Positions 10,872-19,780 of a stretch of DNA of 64,000 nucleotides are shown piece by piece (positions within the stretch are counted from its first letter, which is position 1; each line of letters starts with the position of its first letter). The stretch comes from Ascoidea tarda (nom. inval.) (Eukaryota; Ascomycota; Saccharomycetes; Ascoideales; Ascoideaceae). Location: NCBI GenBank assembly GCA_030560485.1, contig JAKTTS010000007.1, positions 26,215 to 90,214 of the forward strand, in the 5' to 3' direction. Position numbers and translations under genes: made by a program. The notes under the pieces are model-generated. The model saw nothing but the letters and a program-made list of their open reading frames with translations. It was not told where the DNA came from and searched no databases.

Positions 10872-11324
10872 ATACAGCTCAAATCCTACTACAAAATCTT
10901 GCCAAAAGAAAAACTTTTACATCAATGGTTGTTCAAGGGTAATACTCAAAAAACCGAAAGCATTATTTTGATAAAAGGCCCGGTTCACTTTACAGAGCAC
11001 CAAGTTGTGTCCAATATTTTGAAGCAAGCTTTGACCAACATGGAAATTTGCAAATGCAATAGTATTTTATTGATTGATTCCAAAGAGGCAATTTTCTTAG
11101 CATTAAATCCCAATTTAGACCCAATTGTTCAAAACAATCCGCAAAATTTTTCAGAGGATTCAGCTTTGACATTTGGCTATTTAGTTCTCAATGAAGCAAA
11201 AGAAATTTCATTGCCAATGCTAGTTGCCTGGAGTATATTTAATAGAACTGCTGCTTTGTTTGATGATCCGAAGATACTAAACCAGCTAAAATTTGCAACA
11301 CAGCCCCAGAGCTCGAGTAGCTAA
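10872..11324 (+). CDS. Unidentified ORF lacking an ATG; probable 3' exon or gene remnant
   Basis: An open frame of 150 codons runs from just after a TAA at 10869 to a stop at 11322-11324. Its amino-acid make-up looks genuinely coding (for example IILIKGPVHFTEHQVV and LTFGYLVLNEAKEISLPML), which is hard to get by chance in this AT-rich DNA. The first in-frame ATG is only at 11040 and would cut the ordered part in two. Because PFA4 in this window has a short 5' exon, a spliced upstream exon is plausible. One speculative model joins ATG GTG at 10486-10491, before a GTAAGA, to an AG at 10876-10877. I do not recognise the family. A decaying gene is the alternative. Confidence 0.4.
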   Translation: MQLKSYYKILPKEKLLHQWLFKGNTQKTESIILIKGPVHFTEHQVVSNILKQALTNMEICKCNSILLIDSKEAIFLALNPNLDPIVQNNPQNFSEDSALTFGYLVLNEAKEISLPMLVAWSIFNRTAALFDDPKILNQLKFATQPQSSSS

Positions 11325-11538
11325 ATACCATCAAAAATAATAGTTATCGTTATACCAACTTTACATATAATCTATCCCAAATTAGCCATTAGCCAATTTA
11401 GTTGGTTTTATTCGACGCCCTTGAAAAATAAATTATTTGGTGCTGCTAATTATCAGAGGTTTGAGTTTGTTTGGTAATTGCGAATAATTTGGATCCATTT
11501 CACCTGCATACCTGTGCCAGGAAGCTTTGTGAATATCA

Positions 11539-11775
11539 TTAATTATCCACAATATATTTTTTTCCTGCAATCGATTTAATTATATTTATTAATCTAGAAA
11601 CCAGAGCATTCTTTTTACTGAAAACACATTTATTGTAAACAGCACCAACAAATGCATCTCTTGAAGGAAAGTAAACAACCGTAAAAGAATCCAATTGTCT
11701 GTCACTGAAACTTTTTTTTATCTTCAAACAGAAATCTCCAATGTGATTGTACTTTTTTAAATATAAAAGATGCAA
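11539..11775 (-). CDS. Small headless ORF of unknown function
   Basis: The frame holds 78 codons with no ATG anywhere in it, and the upstream boundary is a TAA. The text (such as FTVVYFPSRDAFVGAVYNK) looks protein-like. A CTAAC branch-like sequence lies just upstream on the same strand (around 11780-11786), which would fit a 3' exon, but I found no convincing 5' splice site or first exon. A chance ORF or a gene relic is equally possible. Confidence 0.2.
   Translation of the reverse strand: MHLLYLKKYNHIGDFCLKIKKSFSDRQLDSFTVVYFPSRDAFVGAVYNKCVFSKKNALVSRLINIIKSIAGKKYIVDN
11762..11769 (+). promoter_or_regulatory. TATA box, GRH1 promoter
   Basis: TATAAAAG matches the TATAWAWR consensus and lies 227 bp upstream of the GRH1 ATG. 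This spacing would put transcription starts around 11800-11890. Confidence 0.5.
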
Positions 11776-11853
11776 TTGAGGTTAGCTTTTGTCGGTCGTA
11801 AAGCAGCTGACAGCGATTTCACGCATATCAGCACATTAAAGTGCGTTTATTTA

Positions 11854-11859
11854 CACGTG
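11854..11859. promoter_or_regulatory. CACGTG E-box, GRH1 promoter
   Basis: Perfect CACGTG, the core bound by Cbf1/Pho4/Tye7-type bHLH factors in yeasts. Other copies in this window also sit in spacers, including those near SSY5, IDP1/RAD59 and RRG1/GAT1. Confidence 0.45.
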
Positions 11860-11937
11860 AGCAAAAGTGCGTTTGCTTGTGCGTGTGCCGTCTGCGTCGC
11901 AAAAACCGCCGCGCTCCTGCTTCCTCAGCTTCTTAAC

Positions 11938-12048
11938 ATGCTTCTTTTCATGCCTCTTCTCCAACATCCTTCTTCAATTCCAGCACAGCTCCACCATGTT
12001 TTCCTCATTTGCCTCAAAGCTCTTGAACACCTTGGAACAGTCTGCTGA
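11938..12048 (+). other. Upstream ORF overlapping the GRH1 start
   Basis: A 36-codon ORF starts 58 bases before the GRH1 ATG in another frame and ends 53 bases inside GRH1. A second ATG follows in the same frame four codons later. If transcription starts near the TATA-predicted region, ribosomes would meet this ATG first, so it could repress GRH1 translation. Confidence 0.4.
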
Positions 12049-13327
12049 AACCCTCAAGTCCAACATCGTTCCCAATGTCTCCAGCACCAACGATACGTAC
12101 TTCAAAAGTGCAGATGGCTCTCTCTATGGCTTCAGAGTCCTCCACGTCGAGCCTTCATCTCCTGCTGCTTCCTCAGGCCTAGAGCCATGGTTCGACTACA
12201 TCATTGGCATCAACAACCACGAGCTCACCACAAATCCCCTAGCAAATGACCTCCAGTACGGCCTGTACAACTACCAAAGCCAATTCGTTAACAATCAGCT
12301 TTTACCTGACTATGCCTCCTTTTTGGACGAAATCAACAATTCAATAGGCACTTCAATCACATTAACTGTCTGGAGCGCAAAGGGTGGCACAACGAGACAA
12401 ATTTACTTCCCAATTGATCAAAATAATGATGTCTTAGACGAAATCAATATTCAATCTTCAACCAATTCCCTACAAAATAATAACACAGGCAGTAACAACC
12501 ATATCAATATAAAATTCAACAAAATTGGCATCTCCTTCCAACTAACTGCTCTAATCTCTGCAACCTACGTCTACCACGTAATCGAAATCCAAAAAAATTC
12601 TCCTGCTTACCATGCTAAACTAATCCCCCACAGCGATTATATAATTGGCATCGAAAATGGCTTACTTGCTACTGGCGGTGAAGACCTATTCGGCAGAGTT
12701 ATAACCTCAATTTACAATCGAAACCCTTCAAACTCAACCATAAACCTATTGGTTTACAACCACGACTTTGATTTAATTAGGCACGTTAAAATTAAACCAA
12801 ACAACAACTGGGGTGGCAGTGGTTTAATTGGTTGTTCTGTAGCTTATGGTTATCTACATCGAATTCCTCAAATTATCAATGATAATGATAATGAGAATGA
12901 GAATGAGAATGATACCAATATCGCCAACAACAATGATATCAATTATAATCCAGATTCAAATACAAATTCGTATATTCAACCAAATATTGGATCCCATATC
13001 AATAGCGATTATGAAAATCAATACAACCAATACATAAAGCAAAACAACAATATCGACAACACCCTATTCACTCCTTCTCAACTAGCTTCTCCTTCTCCCC
13101 TTTCTCAATCTATCCCCAATCCCTCTTCACCTCCTCCCCCTTCTCTACCATTAACCACCCAAAGGCTTCCCACCAGCAGAAGAAAAAAACGTAACTCTCT
13201 CTCTAAAAATAAGAACGTCGATCTCAGTAGCTACTTTGAAGAACAGATCAGTAAAAGTCATCAAGTTGATGGCGATGTAAAACATGATAAAATTGATTCT
13301 TTACCACCCCCTCCTAAAAAGAAGTAA
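11996..13327 (+). CDS. GRH1: GRASP-family Golgi protein Grh1
   Basis: This 443-aa protein has the GRASP layout: two PDZ-like GRASP domains followed by a disordered tail. The first domain covers roughly residues 33-135 (GFRVLHVEPSSPAASSGLEPW, then DYIIGINNHEL). The second covers about 155-275 (YHVIEIQKNSPAYHAKLIPH, then DYIIGIENG). The N-terminus MFSSFASKLLNTLEQS resembles the acetylated amphipathic helix that targets S. cerevisiae Grh1 to membranes, which supports the ATG at 11996. Grh1 acts at early Golgi and ER exit sites and in unconventional secretion. The tail is Asn/Asp-rich, then Ser/Pro-rich and basic. At 443 aa it is longer than the 372-aa S. cerevisiae protein because of this tail. 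Confidence 0.93.
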   Translation: MFSSFASKLLNTLEQSAETLKSNIVPNVSSTNDTYFKSADGSLYGFRVLHVEPSSPAASSGLEPWFDYIIGINNHELTTNPLANDLQYGLYNYQSQFVNNQLLPDYASFLDEINNSIGTSITLTVWSAKGGTTRQIYFPIDQNNDVLDEINIQSSTNSLQNNNTGSNNHINIKFNKIGISFQLTALISATYVYHVIEIQKNSPAYHAKLIPHSDYIIGIENGLLATGGEDLFGRVITSIYNRNPSNSTINLLVYNHDFDLIRHVKIKPNNNWGGSGLIGCSVAYGYLHRIPQIINDNDNENENENDTNIANNNDINYNPDSNTNSYIQPNIGSHINSDYENQYNQYIKQNNNIDNTLFTPSQLASPSPLSQSIPNPSSPPPPSLPLTTQRLPTSRRKKRNSLSKNKNVDLSSYFEEQISKSHQVDGDVKHDKIDSLPPPPKKK

Positions 13328-13340
13328 CCTTTAAATCATC

Positions 13341-13400
13341 TTTTATCCATTTTTATTCATTTTTATTCATTTTTATTCATTTTTATTCATTTTTATCTAT
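13341..13400. repeat. 10-bp tandem repeat between GRH1 and YMD8
   Basis: Four perfect copies of TTTTATTCAT (13351-13390) are flanked by one degenerate copy on each side. The array lies in the convergent 3' region, directly after the GRH1 stop. Confidence 0.85.
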
Positions 13401-13620
13401 TTCCATTTCTACCTCTACTTAATTCACTAAGTATATATCAATATAACATTTCAAATTCATCCATATCCCTTCAAAAGAAGGAGCTTTATTCTAATTCTTC
13501 ATCTTTATAATCCAAAATCAACTCCAAACACGTGAAGTTTCCCTATAAAAAACAAAATTTTACTTCATCTATAGCAACAAAATATTACTTTTATTAATAC
13601 TTTAACACTTTAACACTTTA

Positions 13621-15123
13621 TTATTTGGTTGGACTAAAATGAATATCGGAACCATTGTCAATTATCTCATCTTCTATCAGAATATTTTCCATTTCTTCCA
13701 TCTCATTCACCAAATCGTCAAATTCAATATCATAATTATCTTCAACGTTACTATTTAAAATATTATCATTATCATTATTATTATTATTGTTATTGTTACT
13801 GCCATCATTATCATTGTTGATTAAATCATAATTCCCATCTTCAAGACTCTGTTTGAACCTAAACCAATTGTACCAAATAATAGCAGATAATGTTATTATT
13901 AACCCCACAATATTTAAAAAGTTTAACGAATCACCAAACGTAATTACAGATGCAACAATAGTTAGTAATTCCTTAAAGATTCCCGCAATTGACAACGTTA
14001 TAACATGAGATCTTTGTAGAAGAGCAAATTCAAAAATTGTCATGAAAAACGCTAACACACCAGGGAAAATGAATATAAGTAACGTTAGAACAGTTCCCTT
14101 TTCTTTCCATATTTTATTTTCGAAAACTTTTGTAATATCCTCCAAAAAATTCCCAATCACAAACAATATTGCAGCCATTAATGGTGCCAAATAAAAAATC
14201 GTTGATATTGGATTTGATGTATATTTATTTTTTTTTAATAACAACTGAGTAAAAGTCCACCTTAAACCAGACATTATTGATGATGTTAAAACTAAGAAAA
14301 ATCCAATCACTTGAAATCCAGCATTACTATTTACATTCTCATCGCTTGGTGTTCCACCTCCCGCTACTAACAAGATCACACCAATAGTCATAATAGAAAC
14401 TATACCACCAATTGTCCATGAAGCACTCTCCAATCCAAATAATATACCAAATAATAATACAAACATAATCGAAGAAGATTTAACCATTGTGTAAAAACTC
14501 AAAGTAATCAATTTTAAACTAGCATTACCGGAACCAATATCAGCAGCACTCGCAACAGCACAGGGCACGATTGCAATAACATACAATTTGGGATCCATCA
14601 AGTAATCTTTAAATTGTAATTTGGCCTGTCCATTTTGGTTGAAATTTGTGTTATTGCCAATATCATTATCGAGATTAATTTGAGATTTGAAAATATCCGG
14701 TCTTAAAGAAGGAACAAAAATTAAAAAAACAGAACTGAAAAAAAATAGAGTTAACTGATGAAATGAAGTTATTAATACAGGAAAGGGTAGATTTAAATCA
14801 GGATCACTAAACATCCACTTATTATACAAAGATATAGTCAATGAAAAGATATACCAACCTATAATACAGAAAAATGTCTCCATAGATCTTCTGGATAGTA
14901 GAAAGGATTTTAATGACAACAAAGTGTCTCTAATTCTGAGCCATTTATGTGCAAGATTGTTACTGAACTCGAGATTATTGTTAGCAGTGTTTATGCTGTT
15001 TTCTTCTATATCCAAATTGTGAAAATCATTGTTGAGAATATTGTTATGGCTGCTGGAACTGTCATCATTTAAAACACCCCCGCCATAGAGATTATGGTTT
15101 TCATAAGAAGAGAATTTGTTCAT
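13621..15123 (-). CDS. YMD8: Triose-phosphate/nucleotide-sugar transporter family protein Ymd8
   Basis: This 500-aa multi-spanning membrane protein belongs to the TPT/SLC35C-like drug-metabolite transporter family. A polar N-terminus of about 80 residues precedes roughly ten membrane segments. The first carries the family signature SLYNKWMFS, and later ones include CAVASAADIGSGNASLKLI, SFYTMVKSSSIMFVLLFGI and RSHVITLSIAGIFKELLTI. The C-terminus is acidic and Asn-rich. Ymd8 (442 aa in S. cerevisiae) is a putative Golgi/ER sugar-nucleotide carrier whose substrate is unproven. Start is the ATG complementary to 15121-15123. It lies in tandem with PTC5, 458 bp apart. Confidence 0.85.
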   Translation of the reverse strand: MNKFSSYENHNLYGGGVLNDDSSSSHNNILNNDFHNLDIEENSINTANNNLEFSNNLAHKWLRIRDTLLSLKSFLLSRRSMETFFCIIGWYIFSLTISLYNKWMFSDPDLNLPFPVLITSFHQLTLFFFSSVFLIFVPSLRPDIFKSQINLDNDIGNNTNFNQNGQAKLQFKDYLMDPKLYVIAIVPCAVASAADIGSGNASLKLITLSFYTMVKSSSIMFVLLFGILFGLESASWTIGGIVSIMTIGVILLVAGGGTPSDENVNSNAGFQVIGFFLVLTSSIMSGLRWTFTQLLLKKNKYTSNPISTIFYLAPLMAAILFVIGNFLEDITKVFENKIWKEKGTVLTLLIFIFPGVLAFFMTIFEFALLQRSHVITLSIAGIFKELLTIVASVITFGDSLNFLNIVGLIITLSAIIWYNWFRFKQSLEDGNYDLINNDNDGSNNNNNNNNDNDNILNSNVEDNYDIEFDDLVNEMEEMENILIEDEIIDNGSDIHFSPTK

Positions 15124-15581
15124 AGTATATTAAAATACCGTTAAACATTTACACAATTTTTGTATAGTTTAATATAACTGCACCAGAAGTGGATTGTGTA
15201 GGATGTTTTATGCTGTGAGTAGAATGAACAAAACGATGTCTATTACCAGTGAGGGAAGCAGATATATGAGTAGATATTGATGGTGATGGTGATGGTGACG
15301 TTGATAACAGTGTTACCTTTTTTGAAACATTCTTTTTCCTCAATGCAAAATATGTGTTTAGAATCACATGAAGGAAAGAAATGGGAAAAAATAAAATTCC
15401 GAAGGCACATCTGAGACAAAAATAAAATAATAAAAAAAAATAAATAGAAACAAGATGAAATGGTTATTGAAAAATTACTAAATAATATAAAAGATGAATA
15501 ATAATAATATATATGTATATAGAATGAAACAAGAAACCTGAGTAAAAGAATTGGAAAGAATAGGAGACGCATTTAGTATAT
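15124..15581. other. YMD8-PTC5 spacer
   Basis: This 458-bp tandem spacer is AT-rich with short poly-A and TA runs near 15425-15525. It should carry the PTC5 3' end and the YMD8 promoter. Small overlapping ORFs lack any conserved look. Confidence 0.5.
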
Positions 15582-17528
15582 TTATAATTTAGGAGAAGAA
15601 CGACCACCTTTTGTAGCCTCGAGATTGGATTTAATCTTACCATCGATATTGATCTTGTGAGATATTGGGTCTTGATCACCAAAGAAGATAACAGTGACAG
15701 TCAAGTCGTCTCTATATCTTCTTGACCACGGAGATGGCACGCTTAATAGCATTTTACCTTGATCAATGTTCTTCGTGTTGCAATTTGTCAAGGCATTTCT
15801 GATTAAATGGGTTGCACAATTTTCATCATCGAGGAAAATCTCGTTTTGCAATTTGTTATCTGATTTTGATCTAAAAGGAGGCTTCAAAAAAGCGGATTGT
15901 TCTTTATCAGTTACATCAGTTACATTGGGTAACTGTTTTATATTTTCAGTTGAGGTATTAGATGAGAAGGGGTGTAAAAGATTCCAGCCTAATTTTGAGG
16001 CAGAAGATGGGTTGCTTTTGGAAACTGATGACTGGATGTTATTAAAATTTTTTCTCTGCATCCATCTTATGACTAAACCAGCGATTTCCTCATTTGACAA
16101 TAATTCATACAAACCATCAGTTGCTAAGACTAGAAACTTGTGAGTTTTTGGATCGATTTTTTTGCTTTGAATAACTGGCTCAGCAGTGACATAAGGAGGA
16201 GTCTTTAAATTTTCTGAGTATTTTCTACCAAAGAAGTTTTTTGTAATTTTATCTTGTAAATCGGAGGTCCATTTGTATCTTGCATCTCCAAATGCTCTAG
16301 TTGGTTCTAAAGAGCCTAGGACTCTACCTCTTGAGATGACGTTTTTTTCACCTGGATGAGCATGTCTTATTCTTTGAGATTCGTGTGGGTTTGAACCAGT
16401 CTGATCGATTGATAGAGCTTCTACAGTCCAGTTATCATCAAAGGAGCCTAAAATAGCTCTGGAATCACCAGTTACGGCTATTTTCAATAATTTTGAATTT
16501 GAGTCATAAAAGGAGACCAAGCCACAAGAACCAGATAAGGCAGGCATTAATAGTTCAGCAGCGGTTGAAGTCCTTAAATTTTTATCGGAAATTGAAAATA
16601 GGGATTGAATATTTTTATTGATTAGAATATCATCGGAGATCAAAAACCCTAATTTGATAGCAGTATCAATTGAGTTTGATAAATGAGATGGGCTTTCAAA
16701 GTTTTTAATTTGATAAGCGGAAGGAGGAGGAGGAGAAGAAGGAGAAGAGGATTTTTCTAAATAGGCGACAGATAATTCGTTTATTATTGTGTCTAGTAGA
16801 TGGTTTTTGAGATAGTTTGAAGTTGTCCAACCAGCATGACCATCATAAATGCCCCATAACATCCAGTCCATTACATTGTTATTTTTGTTGTTGTTGTTGT
16901 TGTTGTTATCATTGCCATTATCATTGTAGGGAATTTGAACTATTTTTTCTGAACGATCATCTTCAACAGGATTATTTGAGGGCAATTGAGAGATATCGTA
17001 TCTTAGTACACCGTTATTTCTGTTGATATTGAAGCTTTCTTCATGTTTCCTCAAGATATTTAAAAACTGATCGTCTGAGAGTAGATCTATACTTTGTTTG
17101 TTGTAGTCCTTTTGACTGTTGGAATAAGTTGAGAAATAGGCATTAGAAGCAGTGCTATTGATGTTAGAGGAATTCGAGTCGTTTCTAATAGTGGAAGACG
17201 TAAAAAGAGTGGTGCCACTGTTATTGTTATGATTATCGTTGCTGGTGTTGTTGTTGTTAGAATTGGCAGGGGTGTCAGAGTAGATTACATTTTTCTTGAA
17301 GTAATCAGTGGGATTCAAGAAGGAGAGATCGAAGTTGGTGTTCAAGTAGTAGGAAAACATCAAGACACTAGAGGCAATTGCAATTCTGATGGAAGGCCTT
17401 CTCATTCTGTGAATAGGATGATCTTTGGACAAGAGCTGAGAAAGAAAACGCCTTTGAGCGAGACAGTGGAGAGCTCTGTATCTGAAATGCTGGTTAATAG
17501 CAGTAGACTGAATAGCCAATAACCCCAT
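15582..17528 (-). CDS. PTC5: Mitochondrial PP2C phosphatase (pyruvate dehydrogenase phosphatase)
   Basis: This 648-aa protein carries PP2C signatures in order: GIYDGHAGW, ELLMPALSGSCGLVSFYD, AVTGDSRAILG, the block GSLEPTRAFGDARYKW, and LATDGLYELLSNEE. The Asp and Gly residues that bind the catalytic metals are present. The N-terminus is Arg-rich and lacks acids, followed by a hydrophobic segment (IAIASSVLMFSYYL), as expected for an intermembrane-space Ptc5 that is cleaved after import. Ptc5 (572 aa in S. cerevisiae) dephosphorylates the PDH E1-alpha subunit. The open frame extends 22 codons further with only a GTG; the first ATG is complementary to 17526-17528. The extra length is Asn-rich linker. 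Confidence 0.9.
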   Translation of the reverse strand: MGLLAIQSTAINQHFRYRALHCLAQRRFLSQLLSKDHPIHRMRRPSIRIAIASSVLMFSYYLNTNFDLSFLNPTDYFKKNVIYSDTPANSNNNNTSNDNHNNNSGTTLFTSSTIRNDSNSSNINSTASNAYFSTYSNSQKDYNKQSIDLLSDDQFLNILRKHEESFNINRNNGVLRYDISQLPSNNPVEDDRSEKIVQIPYNDNGNDNNNNNNNKNNNVMDWMLWGIYDGHAGWTTSNYLKNHLLDTIINELSVAYLEKSSSPSSPPPPSAYQIKNFESPSHLSNSIDTAIKLGFLISDDILINKNIQSLFSISDKNLRTSTAAELLMPALSGSCGLVSFYDSNSKLLKIAVTGDSRAILGSFDDNWTVEALSIDQTGSNPHESQRIRHAHPGEKNVISRGRVLGSLEPTRAFGDARYKWTSDLQDKITKNFFGRKYSENLKTPPYVTAEPVIQSKKIDPKTHKFLVLATDGLYELLSNEEIAGLVIRWMQRKNFNNIQSSVSKSNPSSASKLGWNLLHPFSSNTSTENIKQLPNVTDVTDKEQSAFLKPPFRSKSDNKLQNEIFLDDENCATHLIRNALTNCNTKNIDQGKMLLSVPSPWSRRYRDDLTVTVIFFGDQDPISHKINIDGKIKSNLEATKGGRSSPKL

Positions 17529-17848
17529 TCTGAATGCGACGAGAGTCAAGAAGCAGGAGCAGCAGAAGCAGCAGAGGAAGCTGAAATGGAGCACAGGAAG
17601 AAGACGCCTTTTCTGCCCTTCTGCTGCCCATCCGCAGCCTCCGCGTGTTACGTAAGCGCTGACATAGCCGCGGTGATTTTTGGGACGGATATTTCAGGTC
17701 CGTGTCAGCTGACCGCATCCGTGTTAGGAATGCGCGGGCGGCGATTGGCCAGCGGTGAAGATAAAGCTGGAGAACTGGAGTATTTGGTGCTGCTTCTGCT
17801 GCCTCTGCTGCTTCTTCTGCTGCTTTCCCTGCTGCTAATCTTTTCACC
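17529..17848. promoter_or_regulatory. Divergent PTC5/NDUFA13 promoter with CAG/CTG islands
   Basis: The 320-bp divergent spacer between two mitochondrial genes is GC-rich compared with its surroundings. GCAGCAG-type repeats lie close to PTC5 (17550-17580), and an opposite CTGCTGC-type tract (17785-17836) lies just before the NDUFA13 ATG. An ATTGG (CCAAT on the other strand), the core site of the Hap2/3/4/5 respiratory regulator, is at 17744-17748. One shared regulatory region for both genes is an inference. Confidence 0.5.
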
Positions 17849-18229
17849 ATGCCTACTGTTCAAGATCTCCCTCCTGTCGGGGGCTACGACCCCATTCAAT
17901 GGAAACGACACTTGCCCTCCAGGGGCTTTAGACCCAAGATCTACTTTTTGGGCTTGGTGCTCTTCATGTCCTACGGTTTTTACAAAAGTTGTCTGGCCAT
18001 CAGAGAGAGAAACGAATTGAAACGAGAGAAGAACTGGGCGAGAATCTACTTGTCTCCCTTGTTGATAGCTGAACACGACAGAAACTTGATCCGTAAGCAT
18101 TTGGCTGACAGATCAAAGGAATCGATAATCATGAAGAATGTCGCTGGGTGGGATGTTGACGAAAAAGTCTATAACGATGACAGATTTAGAATCCCAACCT
18201 ATTCATTTGCTGATTATAAAGATGAATAG
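17849..18229 (+). CDS. NADH:ubiquinone oxidoreductase subunit NDUFA13 (GRIM-19, B16.6)
   Basis: This 126-aa protein matches the GRIM-19/NDUFA13 accessory subunit of respiratory complex I. The N-terminal QDLPPVGGYDPIQWKRHLPSRG corresponds to the family block with PPGGYGPIDYKRNLPRRG in man. A single membrane segment follows (about residues 30-50), then the conserved ARIYLSPLLIAEHDR and IIMKNVAGWDV blocks. It sits in the inner mitochondrial membrane, in the complex I membrane arm. Its presence means this yeast probably makes complex I, unlike Saccharomyces, which uses single-subunit NADH dehydrogenases. It is transcribed divergently from PTC5. Confidence 0.93.
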   Translation: MPTVQDLPPVGGYDPIQWKRHLPSRGFRPKIYFLGLVLFMSYGFYKSCLAIRERNELKREKNWARIYLSPLLIAEHDRNLIRKHLADRSKESIIMKNVAGWDVDEKVYNDDRFRIPTYSFADYKDE

Positions 18230-18419
18230 TTTTTGGAATATTTAATCCAGTCATACATTTCACTCCATTTTATTCAATTTGATTCAGTTCTATCTTAATA
18301 TTCTATATAGTATAAATACATTCCTCTATTTATCTAATTGTTTGGGGCCTTCTTTTTTTTTACATTTTTTTTTATTCAATGCAATGATTTACTTATCTAA
18401 TTATCGATTCCATTGCCCT

Positions 18420-19334
18420 CTATTCATGGATCAATTCGTACAAATCTCCCAACGTATTGATATAATAATTTGGCACAACATCGTTATCCTTACTAAAGAC
18501 ATCCTCTTCACTGCAAATACCTGATAAAACTAATAACGTACTTAGTCCTCCCAATTTTCCAAACTTGATATCAGTATTCAACCTGTCTCCAACCATAACA
18601 CTTCTGCTAATATCGATATTGTGTTCTTTGATAATGCTCTTCATCATATTCAAATTGGGTTTCCCACAACTAATCGACGTTCTATTTGAACAGGTCTCTA
18701 GAGCCTTTATCATTGTGCCTGCTCCAGGCAATTTGAATTTCCCATTTGGAAATGTCGAATCAATGTTGGTTGAAACAAAAAAGACCTCTGGTCTCAATAA
18801 ATACTGTAGACCAATAGCTAGTCTATGGTAATTGATATTCAAATCCAATCCTGCCAATACAACTTTAACACTTGGATCAAGATTTTGGAAATACTCGCTC
18901 TCTTCAACACTGAACTTATCATCCAATCTAATATCTTCTCCTCCAATATACTTGATTCCTGCTTCATTCAACTCGCCTTCAATTCCTCTCATTCCAATCA
19001 CAAAAACCTTGTCAGTTTCTTTATTGATATTGAGAATCTTTTCAATATAAATTGCACTGGCAAAACTCGAATTGAAAATCTCGTTTTTATTAATAAAATT
19101 GATCCCTAATTTACGAAATTTCTTCAAATACTCCTCTCTAGACTTGGTCGAGTTATTTGAAACAAATATTAGATTCTTGTGCAACTCCATCTTTAAATAT
19201 GTTAGAATCTCAATAGTTTTTGGCAAAAGTGTATTCCCACTCCAAATAACTCCATCACAGTCAAATAGAAAGTTATCAAACTGATTTAAAAATCCAACAG
19301 CCTGTTCTTTACTTGTAAGCTTGCTAATATCCAT
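18420..19334 (-). CDS. PHO13: HAD-family 4-nitrophenylphosphatase / phosphoglycolate phosphatase
   Basis: This 304-aa cytosolic enzyme of the HAD superfamily has the nucleophile motif FDCDGVIW (Asp25, Asp27), motif II FVSNNSTKSREEY, the substrate cap, and motif IV VMVGDRLNTDIKFG near the C-terminus. Pho13 (312 aa in S. cerevisiae) removes side products of glycolysis and the pentose phosphate pathway such as 2-phosphoglycolate, 4-phosphoerythronate and 2-phospho-L-lactate. The frame continues two codons upstream with a GTG, so the ATG complementary to 19332-19334 is chosen. It converges with NDUFA13, with 190 bp between the stops. Confidence 0.94.
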   Translation of the reverse strand: MDISKLTSKEQAVGFLNQFDNFLFDCDGVIWSGNTLLPKTIEILTYLKMELHKNLIFVSNNSTKSREEYLKKFRKLGINFINKNEIFNSSFASAIYIEKILNINKETDKVFVIGMRGIEGELNEAGIKYIGGEDIRLDDKFSVEESEYFQNLDPSVKVVLAGLDLNINYHRLAIGLQYLLRPEVFFVSTNIDSTFPNGKFKLPGAGTMIKALETCSNRTSISCGKPNLNMMKSIIKEHNIDISRSVMVGDRLNTDIKFGKLGGLSTLLVLSGICSEEDVFSKDNDVVPNYYINTLGDLYELIHE

Positions 19335-19780
19335 TTTCACCTGTATTTGTTTATTTATCTATTTATTTCTTTTATTAAATATATATATCCTCATACAAAC
19401 TAAAAGAAACAGAAGAAACAAAAACACTTCAGCCAACCCATTATATATACGTTTGGCTGTACATTCGCCAATCAAGTGAGCTGAGGCATATGCCACAACT
19501 GGTTATTCCTACAGGAATATGAAGAACTCTAATCATATTTAATAGTACATATAAATCATAACTAAAAACTACAAATCTATTTCCTTTATCTTCTGTTTTA
19601 AAGACAGACTCAGATATCAATACCAACATGTCTTTACCTCATCAGCTTATCAGCAACCACCTCTCTGCCCTAAAAGATAATTACCATCTATAAACTATAA
19701 ACCATTAAGATCTCTCCTGTGTTAAATCAAACAATTATATATATATATATCAAAAAAAAAGAAAAAAGGTATGCCTCTTT
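19335..19780. other. MNN2-like/PHO13 spacer
   Basis: This 446-bp tandem spacer holds the PHO13 promoter and the MNN2-like 3' UTR. It contains short TA repeats near 19380 and 19738-19750. No gene is supported. Confidence 0.5.

Larger units (their letters stand above)
11325..11995. other. GRH1 upstream region
   Basis: This stretch contains a headless minus-strand ORF (11539-11775), a TATA box, a CACGTG E-box and a short upstream ORF that overlaps the GRH1 start. The last 150 bases are clearly more GC-rich than the rest. Confidence 0.5.
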
